A stretch of 64,000 bases of DNA from DATBGZ01 sp036557785 (GTDB lineage Bacteria > Actinomycetota > Actinomycetes > Mycobacteriales > Micromonosporaceae), in assembly GCA_036557785.1 (NCBI GenBank), contig DATBGZ010000063.1, positions 11,059 through 75,058 of the forward strand. Direction: 5' to 3'. Made by a program: the position numbers and the translations under genes. Positions 50,078 through 58,141 of this stretch are shown piece by piece (the stretch's first letter is position 1; each line of letters begins with the position of its first letter). Under the pieces are notes generated by a model. It was not told the origin of the DNA and made no database searches. It saw only the letters and a program-made list of their open reading frames with translations.

Positions 50078-51211
50078 TCAGGCGACGAGCAGGCGGTGGC
50101 CGAGTTCTGCCGCGTCGAGGGCAAGCAGGTCGCGGTTGCGTTCGGCCCATCGGCCCGAGGAGAGGTCCCCGCGGAGTGCGTCGATCGCCCGTTGTTCGGC
50201 CTGCGGTCCGAGTCTGGTCCACACCGACATCGCGCGGCGTACGTGTTCGTCGAGGTACGCCTCGGGGCGGCGCCAGTAGGCCTCGAAGAAGCCGTCGGTG
50301 CAGTCCCAGGGGACGAGCACCGGCTGCGCCCGGGCGCCGATGGCGCTTGCCAGCTCGGCCAGTGAGGGCCAGCCGACGAAGTATTCGACGAATTCTGGTA
50401 GGTATTCGCGGATGAGCCAGAACCGTTCCCGCCAAGCCGGGCCGCCGGCGTCGTACGTGAACACCACCACGCGGCGGGCCACGCGGCGCATCTCGCGCAG
50501 CCCCGCGATCGGGTCCGACCAGTGGTGGGCGGTGCTGAACGCCATCGCGGCGTCGAAGGACTGATCCTCGAACGGAAGGCTCTCGGCCACCGCGGCTATG
50601 CACGGCGCCGCACCGGCGGGACGCAGCGCCCGCATGACCGCCGACGGCTCCACGGCCGTGACCTCGCGGTCTGGCGGCTCGTAGGAGCCGGTGCCGGCGC
50701 CGACGTTGAGCACCGTCCGTGCGTCCCCGAGGGCCTCCCACACCTGTGCGGCGATGCGCGGCTCAGTGCGCCGCGTCGCCGGGTATGCGGACCCGATGGT
50801 GTCGTACAACTGCGCGCCGAACATCGTGAGTTGCTCCTCTGGCTTCGTTGCGATCCCCATGGCCCGTGCCTCCAGTTCCCGGTCAATGGCCATCACCATG
50901 GCGGCGGCGCGGTCGCGCTGATCGAGCAGCAGACCGCGCAGCCTGCGCAGGTGCGCGACCGCGTCGGTGGCCGGGTCGTCCACGAGATCCGCGATCTCGC
51001 GCAGTCCGAAGCCCAGCCGCCGGTAGGCGAGCACCTCCCGCAACCGCTCCACGTCGCCCGGCGCATAGGCTCGGTACCCGGCTGCGGTCCGCGCGGATGG
51101 GCGGACCAGGCCGGTGTCGTCGTAGTGGTGCAGCGTGCGGACGCTCACGCCGGCGAGCTCGGCGACGCGTCCCACGGTCAGGTGCTCTTCCACGCCACGA
51201 CTATGGGGCAT
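50078..51211 (-). CDS. MerR regulator fused to SAM methyltransferase, 377 aa
   Basis: N-terminal MerR HTH (LTVGRVAELAGVSVRTLHHYDDTGLV, then AGYRAYAPGDVERLREVLAYR) and dimer helix through residue 120. A class I methyltransferase domain follows: TVLNVGAGTGSYEP motif I, VTAVEPSAVM motif II, and FDAAMAFSTAHHW. The fusion suggests a regulator whose effector is the methylase substrate or SAM. The ATG at 51211 gives the longest form; a GTG at 51193 is possible. It lies 47 nt downstream of the 328-aa gene on the same strand. Confidence 0.85.
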   Translation of the reverse strand: MPHSRGVEEHLTVGRVAELAGVSVRTLHHYDDTGLVRPSARTAAGYRAYAPGDVERLREVLAYRRLGFGLREIADLVDDPATDAVAHLRRLRGLLLDQRDRAAAMVMAIDRELEARAMGIATKPEEQLTMFGAQLYDTIGSAYPATRRTEPRIAAQVWEALGDARTVLNVGAGTGSYEPPDREVTAVEPSAVMRALRPAGAAPCIAAVAESLPFEDQSFDAAMAFSTAHHWSDPIAGLREMRRVARRVVVFTYDAGGPAWRERFWLIREYLPEFVEYFVGWPSLAELASAIGARAQPVLVPWDCTDGFFEAYWRRPEAYLDEHVRRAMSVWTRLGPQAEQRAIDALRGDLSSGRWAERNRDLLALDAAELGHRLLVA

Positions 51212-51258
51212 GCCGCCACGTGAAGGTCAATGCGGACGTTCCGGCTGGCTCGGCGGCC

Positions 51259-52245
51259 TCAGCATCCGCGACCGTCGCTGCGGTCAGACGCTGACCGCGG
51301 GTGATCTGAGTGGCTCTCGGCTTGCGCGTGCCGGCAAGTCGGCTCGCGCCCCTCCCGCGGTTTCACGTTCCTCTCCTTGGCGGATGTTGCATCACATGCA
51401 GTTCCGCTCAGAACGCCCTGGTCGATGGCGTGGGCGACCTTGAGCTCGGCGCGGCGTCGGCGCATGCGCAGCGCGGCCGCGTCGATGCCGCGTGTGGCGG
51501 CGAGTTGTTCGACGAGGACGCGGCCGAAGCGGGTCTGCGAGATCAGTTCGGCGTCGTCAGCGCCGATGATTCCCAGGCGGGCGGCGCGGCCCAGCAGCAG
51601 GTCGGGGTGGCCGTACGGGCGGGTCGGCGAGCGGGAGGACGGGTCGAACAGGTCGGGGACTTCTTCCCAGGTGGCGGGTTCGCGGACCAGCAGCGCTGCC
51701 CGCCATCCGGCCCAGCACATGCGCAGCTGCGGCCGGGGTCCGGTCAGGTCGTTGTGCAGGAGTGCGTCGATGAAGCCGGTGACGAGTTCGGACTCGACAT
51801 CCGCGATGACCTGCTCCCGGCCGGTGCGCAGCTTCTCGGCCATGGCGACCAGCGGGGGCCGGGCCAGGCCGGCGGCGACGGCGATCCAGGGCTGCCGCCA
51901 GGTGCGGGCGTGGTCGATGATCTGGTGCCAGGCGGCGTCGCGGGACTCGCGGGAGACCCGCCGGTCGCAGACCAGCAGGTCGCGCAGCTCGTCGAGCGGG
52001 ATGAACCGGGCCGGCCAGCCCCGCCCGAGGTCGCGGGCGTCGAAGACGACCGGGTGCGGCCGTCGGTTGACCAGCGCCTGGAAGGCCCGCTCCACAGCGT
52101 CCAATGCGGACGCCGGCAGCAGCTGGACGGGCGCGTCCTCGGGCTGGTCGACGAGGTCGTCGAGGAGGTCATCGACACCGTCGTCGGTATCGACGTGCTT
52201 AACGGTCCGGTCGGTGCGGCTTGTATTGCGATCGATGGTGCTCAC
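51259..52245 (-). CDS. Hypothetical protein of the transfer region, 328 aa
   Basis: Not recognised. Helical, soluble, with LDAVERAFQALVNRRPHPVVFDARDLG and a LLLGRAARLGIIGADDAELISQTR segment resembling a helix-turn-helix region of sigma-like proteins. The GTG at 52245 has AAGGAGC 6 nt upstream; a longer frame is unlikely. It shares the divergent, iteron-rich promoter region with the plus-strand genes at 52492, so it may be the iteron-binding or control protein (inference). Confidence 0.68.
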   Translation of the reverse strand: MSTIDRNTSRTDRTVKHVDTDDGVDDLLDDLVDQPEDAPVQLLPASALDAVERAFQALVNRRPHPVVFDARDLGRGWPARFIPLDELRDLLVCDRRVSRESRDAAWHQIIDHARTWRQPWIAVAAGLARPPLVAMAEKLRTGREQVIADVESELVTGFIDALLHNDLTGPRPQLRMCWAGWRAALLVREPATWEEVPDLFDPSSRSPTRPYGHPDLLLGRAARLGIIGADDAELISQTRFGRVLVEQLAATRGIDAAALRMRRRRAELKVAHAIDQGVLSGTACDATSAKERNVKPREGREPTCRHAQAESHSDHPRSASDRSDGRGC

Positions 52246-52318
52246 GACGGTGCTCCTTCGTAGTGGCGCCCACGGTGGGCGTGACGTCCTTCGGACGGGG
52301 ACCATTCGCGCACACCGG

Positions 52319-52444
52319 CCTGACCCGGACCTGACCGGAAAGATCGACACACACGGAAGAGTGAGACCTGACCAGGAGATCGACGCGGGTCAGGTTCCAG
52401 TCATGGCCGGGTCAGGTTCGTGGGTCGTTCGAGAAACCTGACAG
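52319..52444. promoter_or_regulatory. Iteron cluster D, six copies in 126 bp
   Basis: CCTGACC-type copies at 52319, 52330, 52367 and 52437 (plus) and 52387, 52409 (minus). Spacings of 11 (first pair) and 22 bp (minus pair) keep one helical face. The cluster fills the divergent promoter region between genes starting at 52245 and 52492. Confidence 0.6.
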
Positions 52445-52491
52445 CGGCCGGTTAGGGGTGTCAGTACCGCTCCGGCGTGGGGCCAGTGCCT

Positions 52492-53157
52492 ATGCCCAAA
52501 CCAACTTCGTACGACCCCTTCCGCCGCCAACACCGAGACGCCAGGTCCGCGCCGGACGACGACTGGGACGACCCGGCGATCGATGTCGAGACGGACCTGG
52601 TGCCCGGCGACCCGCCGGTACCGATCACCACCTGGCGTACCCCGGCGGAGCGGGGCGGGATGTCGCTGCGCCTGGCGCAGCGGATGCTCACCGCGTTCAC
52701 CCGGCGCGGCCAGGCGGTGCACGACGCGACGGGTAGCCCGCTGCTCGTGCAGGCGGTCGCCCTGCTCGGCCGTCGCTTCGCCGACGGCGGCAGCCGCAGC
52801 CAGGCGCCGGAGCCGGCGGCACTGGTGGTCTGCGGCTGGCCGCCGGACCGCCGTGGCCTGGACCCGGCGATCGTGCTCGGCGCGCTGCGTCGCCGGGTGG
52901 CCGACGGCGGGGTCCTCGTCGTCGTCGCGACCGAGACGGCCGAGCCGTTCGACTCCGGCCCGGTCGTGCGGGCCGCCACCGCGGCACGGCTGGCCTACAT
53001 CCAGCACGTGGTGGCCGTCCACGCCCCCATCCACGGCGATCACATCCACGTGCCCGCCGACGATCCGCCGGCCCGGGCGGACAACGACTGGGCGCTGCAC
53101 CGGCGGGTGCACACCGACCTGCTCGCCTTCACCCCCGCCGGCGGCCAGCATGGCTGA
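52492..53157 (+). CDS. Hypothetical protein coupled to a DNA methylase, 221 aa
   Basis: Not recognised as a known fold by eye. The middle is alpha/beta: LVVCGWPPDRRGLDPAIVLGALRRRVADGGVLVVVATET, like a Rossmann or methylase-associated domain. Its stop overlaps the methylase start by 8 nt, so it is translationally coupled and probably part of the same modification system. The ATG at 52492 is preferred to a GTG 15 nt upstream; neither has a strong binding site. Confidence 0.62.
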   Translation: MPKPTSYDPFRRQHRDARSAPDDDWDDPAIDVETDLVPGDPPVPITTWRTPAERGGMSLRLAQRMLTAFTRRGQAVHDATGSPLLVQAVALLGRRFADGGSRSQAPEPAALVVCGWPPDRRGLDPAIVLGALRRRVADGGVLVVVATETAEPFDSGPVVRAATAARLAYIQHVVAVHAPIHGDHIHVPADDPPARADNDWALHRRVHTDLLAFTPAGGQHG

Positions 53158-53578
53158 GCGCACCCTCCGGGAGCTCGACGAGGTGCAGCCGCTGACGTCG
53201 GTGTGGGCGACCGGCCAGCAGTCCGCACCCGCGCAACGGCGGGGCCGGTACCTGGCCGAGTCGACCCAGCACCCGGCCCGGATGCTGCCCGCGATCGCCC
53301 GCCACGCGATCATCGCCTACACCCGCCCGGGCGAACTGGTGCTCGACCCGATGTGCGGCATCGGCACCAGCCTGGTCGAGGCCGCCCACCTCGGCCGGGA
53401 CGCGACCGGCGTGGAGATCGAGCAACGCTGGTGCGAACTCGCGCAGGCCAACATCGGCCTGGCCACCGCGCAGGGCGCCACCGGCCGCGCGAACGTGCTG
53501 TGCGGCGACGCCACCCGCATCGAGCAGGTCGTCCCCGCCCGGCTGCGGATCGCGATGGTCGGCGAACTGGCCAGGTAG
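53150..53578 (+). pseudogene. Truncated DNA methylase (motif I only), 142 aa
   Basis: ARHAIIAYTRPGELVLDPMCGIGTSLVEA carries motif I of N6/N4 DNA methyltransferases, followed by GVEIEQRWCELAQANI and CGDATRI. The catalytic (S/D)PPY motif that should come next is missing: the frame stops at 53578 after RIAMVGELAR. A recombination or insertion removed the C-terminal half. The cut is a candidate boundary between the mobile backbone and the island to the right. Confidence 0.68.
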
Positions 53579-53640
53579 CAGCTCGAACGCCGCGGATCTT
53601 CCCGGTCCGGAGTCGGCGCTCTTATTGCCACGATCCGAGG

Positions 53641-53682
53641 GAAATGCCGAATGACTTGTCGAAATGCCGCCGTGCTATAGAT
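53641..53682 (+). promoter_or_regulatory. Probable promoter and direct repeat before the CHAT gene
   Basis: GAAATGCCG occurs at 53641 and 53661, 20 bp apart, and a good -10, TATAGAT (53676-53682), follows. The start codon is 26 nt further. No clear -35 at the usual distance, so an activator bound at the direct repeats may be needed. Confidence 0.42.
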
Positions 53683-53707
53683 CATCGTTTCTGGCATCAT
53701 TCCCGAC

Positions 53708-56700
53708 GTGGATGAGGAAGAACTGGGCCGTCGGATTGTGGAATGGGCGGGACGGGGCGACAGCCCGTCAGTGCGCTTGGCTAGGGCGCAGGAGGCGATC
53801 GGACTGCACGACCGTAGTTGGAGGCTTGGCCAGGGGATGCCCTCGGTCGATGTCCTCAGTGAAGCGGTGGCCGCTGCGGAAAGAGCGGTGGATCTGGTAG
53901 AGGACGATTTCCCGCTCATGCCCGCGTTTCTCAACCAGCTGGGCTTGGCCCTGCGGCGCCGGTTCGAGGCCTTCCACGACGTCAACGACCTAGTAGGGGC
54001 CGTCGACAAGACCCGTCATGCGCTGGCCACGGCCCCGCAGGCGGACCCTGACCGCGCCATGTTCCTGGCTAACCTGGGCATGCTTCTAGGCATGCGATTC
54101 GGGCTCGTCGGAGACCTCGCCGACGCCGAAGACGGAATCGCTGCCGGCGTCGCGGCCGTGCACGCCACCCCGTCCGGCGACCCGGCACTGGCGGTGCGGC
54201 TCTCCCATGTCGCCACCACGCTGGACGCCCGCTTCGAGCGAACGGGCAAGGACGCCGACCTCGACCAAGCTATCCAGTTCGCGACCCGCGCCGTCGCGAT
54301 CGCAGACGCGGACGCGGACGATGAGTTCCTGGCGACACTCCAGCATCTCCTCGGAAACGTTCACCGGTCGAGGGGCACGCGCCGCGGGTCGCTCGATGAC
54401 CTCGACCGAGCTGTCACGGCGGCGCGATCGGCTGTCACCCTCACACCGCCGGGCCTTCCTGACCGGCCGATCTACCGGTACGGCCTCGCCAACGCGTTGG
54501 CCGCGCGGTTTGACCAGACCAGCCACCGCGCGGACATCGATGAGGCGATCGAGATCGGCGAGGAGCTGACCGCCGGCCCCTTCCCGTCTCCGAGCGACAG
54601 GGCGCTGTTTCTCAATGGACTCAGCAACGCCTACGCTGGCCGGGGCGAGCGGTTTGGGATGCTGGCCGATCTCACTCGGGCCGTCGAATGCGGGCGGGAG
54701 GTTGTGGAGGCCCTCGGCGGCCGGCCGGCGAACCCATTGCGGCTCATGTACCTGTCGAATCTCGCCAACAAGGTGGCGACCCTGGGCCACCACAACGGCG
54801 ACTCCACGCGCCTCGACGAGGCCGTCGCGTTGGCCGAGGAGGCCGCCACCGTCGCAGCCGAGCACGCTCTGTATGGCCCGATCCAGAACAACCTGGCTGG
54901 GCTGCTGCGCGAGCGCTTCCACCGTGCCGGCCACGTGGCCGACCTGCACGGGGCGATCGGAGCGTATCGGCGGGCGCTGCAGAAGGTGCGCGACGATGAC
55001 CCTCGGCGGCCCGGGATCCTGGCCGGCCTGGGCGTAAGCCTGCTCAACCTCTTCGAGAAGGTCGGCGACCGTGCCCACCCGGAACGGTCCCCCGACCTGG
55101 CCGAGGGGCGGACGGTGCTGGAACGGGCCGTTAAGGACACCCCGGAGCGCGAGCCGGACCGGGCACGCCGTCTCTTCGACCTCGCCAGCCTGCTCAGCCT
55201 CCTGCCCGACCAGGCTGCGCTGGAGCGGGCGCTGGCCGTGCTGACCGAGGCCACCGGGCAGCCCACGGCGACGCCGCTCATGCGCGCGGAGACCGGCAAG
55301 CTGCTGGCCGTGCTCGCGACGCGGGCCGCCGACCGGCGGCCTCAGGGGTTGCGGGCCAGCCTGGCGCCGAAGGCCGGACACCGCCGCTACCACGAGCTGG
55401 CGGCCCAGGCCTGGCGCGGGGTCTTCGAGCAGGTACCGCTCCTGGTCGACCGCACGCTCGACCGGGTCGACCGCCAGCGCCACCTCAAGGTGCTCGGCGG
55501 CATTGGGTCGGCCGCGGCGGCGACCGCCCTGCACCTAGGGGATGTGGACCAGGCGTGGCTGTGGCTGGAGCAGGGGCGGGCGGTGCTGCTCAGCCAGGAG
55601 CTGGAATCCCGCACCGACCTCGACATGCTCAGGGGTGTCAACCCCGGCTTGGCCGAGAAGGTGGAGCGCATCCGACAGAGCCTCCATGCAGAGGGCCATC
55701 CCTGGGAGATCACCATCGCCGTCAGCGAACGGCTCGAGGCCCGGCGCGCGGCGCTGGAGGAGTGGCCGTCGGTGCTGGCGGAGATCCGCCAGCTGAAGGG
55801 GTTTGAGCGGTTCGGGATGCCACCGACCATGGAGGAGCTCCGCGGCAGCATCGAGCACAGCGGCGGCGCCGGCGGGGGGGCCGTCGTGGCCCTCAACGTC
55901 TCCGAAACCCGCTGCGACGCTCTGGTGATGACCCCCGCCGGCCCCACGCACATGCCCCTTCCCGACCTGCGGGCCGACGAGGCGATGAGCCAGGCCGGCA
56001 CCTTCCGCACCCTGCTGGACACCCCGATGGTGGAGGCCGCCGACGCGAACGCGGCGATGGCGGAGGTGCTCGACTGGCTTTGGACGGCAGTGGCCCAGCC
56101 AGTGCTGAAGCGTTTGGGCTTCACCTCCACGCTGACCCCCCACGCCGAGGGCCCGCGGGTGTGGTGGATCCCGACCGGCCCGCTGTCGGCCCTGCCGGTG
56201 CACGCCGCCGGCAGGTCGCACGGAGCGGACGAGGCCGCGCAGACGGCGCTGGACCGGGTCGTCTCGTCCTACACGCCGACCGTGCGGATGCTGCGGGGTG
56301 TCCGCCCGACCTCCGACGCGACGGCAGTCACCGGGCAGGCCGGCAAGACGTTGGTGGTCGGGATCAACAGTGTGCCCCTGCACCCTCCGCTGCTGAAGGC
56401 GGAGGAGGAGGCAAGACTGGTCGGCAAGTGCCTGCACGCCGAGCCGGTGCTAGGCGCCGACGCCACGCATGACACCGTCTACAGTGGCCTGCCCGCCTGC
56501 GCGTGGGCCCACTTCGCGTGCCACGCCAAAGCCGACAGCGCCGACCCAGGAGCCAGCTACCTGCGCCTGGCCGACAAGCAGCTCCTCGTCCGGGAGATCA
56601 TGGGGTTGGTCGTGCCCAGCGGGCACCTCGCCTACCTGTCGGCGTGCTCGACCGCCTATGGAGGCAGTGAGCTCCTCGACGAGGCGATCCACCTCGCCTC

Positions 56701-56911
56701 CGCGTTCCAGGTCGCCGGCTTCAGGCACGTCGTCGCGACCCAGTGGCCGGTCAACGACAGTGTGGCGCTCGGCTACTCCGAGAAGGTCTATGACCAGGTC
56801 ACCCGGCGCGTTGCCCCGGCGGTGGCGGTGCACCGGGCCGTACGCGAAGTCCGCCGGGCCAAGCCCGACCAACCCCTCGCCTGGGCCAGCCACGTCCACT
56901 TCGGACGATGA
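53708..56911 (+). CDS. TPR-CHAT protease-like protein, 1067 aa
   Basis: A long N-terminal part of TPR-like helical repeats (about residues 10-620, many of the form ALALRRRFEAF, DLDRAV, ARFDQT) ends in a CHAT domain. The catalytic His lies in AWAHFACHAK (H939) and the Cys in LAYLSACSTAYGG (C980), so both residues of the caspase-like dyad are present. TPR-CHAT proteins act in signalling and, in some systems, in antiphage defence, where the protease is switched on by a sensor. Here the partner may be the STAND or SEFIR protein encoded nearby on the other strand (inference). Confidence 0.88.
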   Translation: MDEEELGRRIVEWAGRGDSPSVRLARAQEAIGLHDRSWRLGQGMPSVDVLSEAVAAAERAVDLVEDDFPLMPAFLNQLGLALRRRFEAFHDVNDLVGAVDKTRHALATAPQADPDRAMFLANLGMLLGMRFGLVGDLADAEDGIAAGVAAVHATPSGDPALAVRLSHVATTLDARFERTGKDADLDQAIQFATRAVAIADADADDEFLATLQHLLGNVHRSRGTRRGSLDDLDRAVTAARSAVTLTPPGLPDRPIYRYGLANALAARFDQTSHRADIDEAIEIGEELTAGPFPSPSDRALFLNGLSNAYAGRGERFGMLADLTRAVECGREVVEALGGRPANPLRLMYLSNLANKVATLGHHNGDSTRLDEAVALAEEAATVAAEHALYGPIQNNLAGLLRERFHRAGHVADLHGAIGAYRRALQKVRDDDPRRPGILAGLGVSLLNLFEKVGDRAHPERSPDLAEGRTVLERAVKDTPEREPDRARRLFDLASLLSLLPDQAALERALAVLTEATGQPTATPLMRAETGKLLAVLATRAADRRPQGLRASLAPKAGHRRYHELAAQAWRGVFEQVPLLVDRTLDRVDRQRHLKVLGGIGSAAAATALHLGDVDQAWLWLEQGRAVLLSQELESRTDLDMLRGVNPGLAEKVERIRQSLHAEGHPWEITIAVSERLEARRAALEEWPSVLAEIRQLKGFERFGMPPTMEELRGSIEHSGGAGGGAVVALNVSETRCDALVMTPAGPTHMPLPDLRADEAMSQAGTFRTLLDTPMVEAADANAAMAEVLDWLWTAVAQPVLKRLGFTSTLTPHAEGPRVWWIPTGPLSALPVHAAGRSHGADEAAQTALDRVVSSYTPTVRMLRGVRPTSDATAVTGQAGKTLVVGINSVPLHPPLLKAEEEARLVGKCLHAEPVLGADATHDTVYSGLPACAWAHFACHAKADSADPGASYLRLADKQLLVREIMGLVVPSGHLAYLSACSTAYGGSELLDEAIHLASAFQVAGFRHVVATQWPVNDSVALGYSEKVYDQVTRRVAPAVAVHRAVREVRRAKPDQPLAWASHVHFGR

Positions 56912-57019
56912 CGTCGCCTACCGGGAACCGAGATGGCCAGCAGACGCGGCACGCGAGCCGACACCCAGCGCCGCCTTCCAGCTTGCTGGGCGTGAGCCAA
57001 GGTTCTCAAGCGATCTCGG

Positions 57020-58141
57020 CTACTGGTCACGCGTGCCTTTCAGTACCCGCACAAGCTCGGCCGCACCCTTGGCGGTGAAGTCATCGACGATGTAGTGGGT
57101 CGCAATACGGGGGAGGAAGGCGAGGGGGATCTCGGCGACCGAACGGCCCGGCAGGACGACCGGCAGGATCTTGCGGGTCCACGCGGGCCGGTCGTCGGCC
57201 AGGAGCGTGGACAGCAGTAGATATTCGGCTTGCACGCCGCGGTTCTCGTTGGGCACGGCCCGACCCTCACTGACCTTGCGGTAGCTCGGCGACGCTACCG
57301 CGATCACGAAGTCGGCCCGCAGGATGTGGGTGGTGGTCCACGTTTGCCACTCGCGACGCTCCCGGGGCTCCTGTTGGTCGTAGCGCACGTCCAACCCCTC
57401 GCCGACGAGGAAGTCGCAGAACTCGGCGACGGCCCGCTTGTGCTCCTCGTTCTCATGGGCATAGGTCACGAACACCCGTGGTGAGCCTCCACTGTGGCCA
57501 AAGGTCAGCGGCGGGCCGGGCACGACGCCGGGGACAGGCGGCAAGTCGACCGCGAAAGCGTCGTCGCGGGTGGTGGGGTTCTCCAAGGTCGGCGCAGCGA
57601 GGCCGTAGCCGGCCGAGGCGACGACCTCTACCTGCGGGCGCCCCTCCGGCACCAGCAGTACCAGCCAGGCCACCTGCGCCCCCGACGGCACCGGGTCAGT
57701 CTCGGTGGGGCTGTAACGCCACCGCACGGCGCTGCTGCCGATCCCAGAGCACTCGATCCGGGGCGTGACCGGCGGCATCGCGACCGGCGCTGGCCCGGCG
57801 GCCGGGGCGAAGGCGAGCAGGGGGGTCACCTCGTAGGGGCGGGCATCGTCTGGCCGGGTCACCGCCCGGGGCAGCGCGTCGACCACGCTCACGCGGTCGG
57901 GCCCAAACTCGAAGCCGACCTCGACCCAGCCCGGCGCCAGACGAGAACCACCACCAAGGCCAGAGCCGAAGCCGAACTCGACGTTGACCCGCACCAGGTA
58001 GGGCGTCAGGCCGGGGAAGCTCTCGGGCCGCCCCGGCACCGGGTGGACCTGCCAGTGCCCAAAGCGGATGCTCCCCACAGACCTCTCGACGAACTCCAGG
58101 CCGCGGGTCTCGGTCAACAACAGCGGAATGTCACCCAGCAT
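57020..58141 (-). CDS. SEFIR-domain protein, 373 aa
   Basis: The C-terminal SEFIR (TIR-like) domain begins near residue 225: PRVFVTYAHENEEHKRAVAEF, then LVGEGLDVRYDQQEP and ILRADFVIAVASPSYRKVSEG, then ILPVVLPGRS. SEFIR domains mediate signalling contacts and can be NADase-like. The N-terminal 220 residues form a beta-rich part with no name I can give. It begins inside the last 11 nt of the STAND gene, so the two are made together. Confidence 0.8.
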   Translation of the reverse strand: MLGDIPLLLTETRGLEFVERSVGSIRFGHWQVHPVPGRPESFPGLTPYLVRVNVEFGFGSGLGGGSRLAPGWVEVGFEFGPDRVSVVDALPRAVTRPDDARPYEVTPLLAFAPAAGPAPVAMPPVTPRIECSGIGSSAVRWRYSPTETDPVPSGAQVAWLVLLVPEGRPQVEVVASAGYGLAAPTLENPTTRDDAFAVDLPPVPGVVPGPPLTFGHSGGSPRVFVTYAHENEEHKRAVAEFCDFLVGEGLDVRYDQQEPRERREWQTWTTTHILRADFVIAVASPSYRKVSEGRAVPNENRGVQAEYLLLSTLLADDRPAWTRKILPVVLPGRSVAEIPLAFLPRIATHYIVDDFTAKGAAELVRVLKGTRDQ

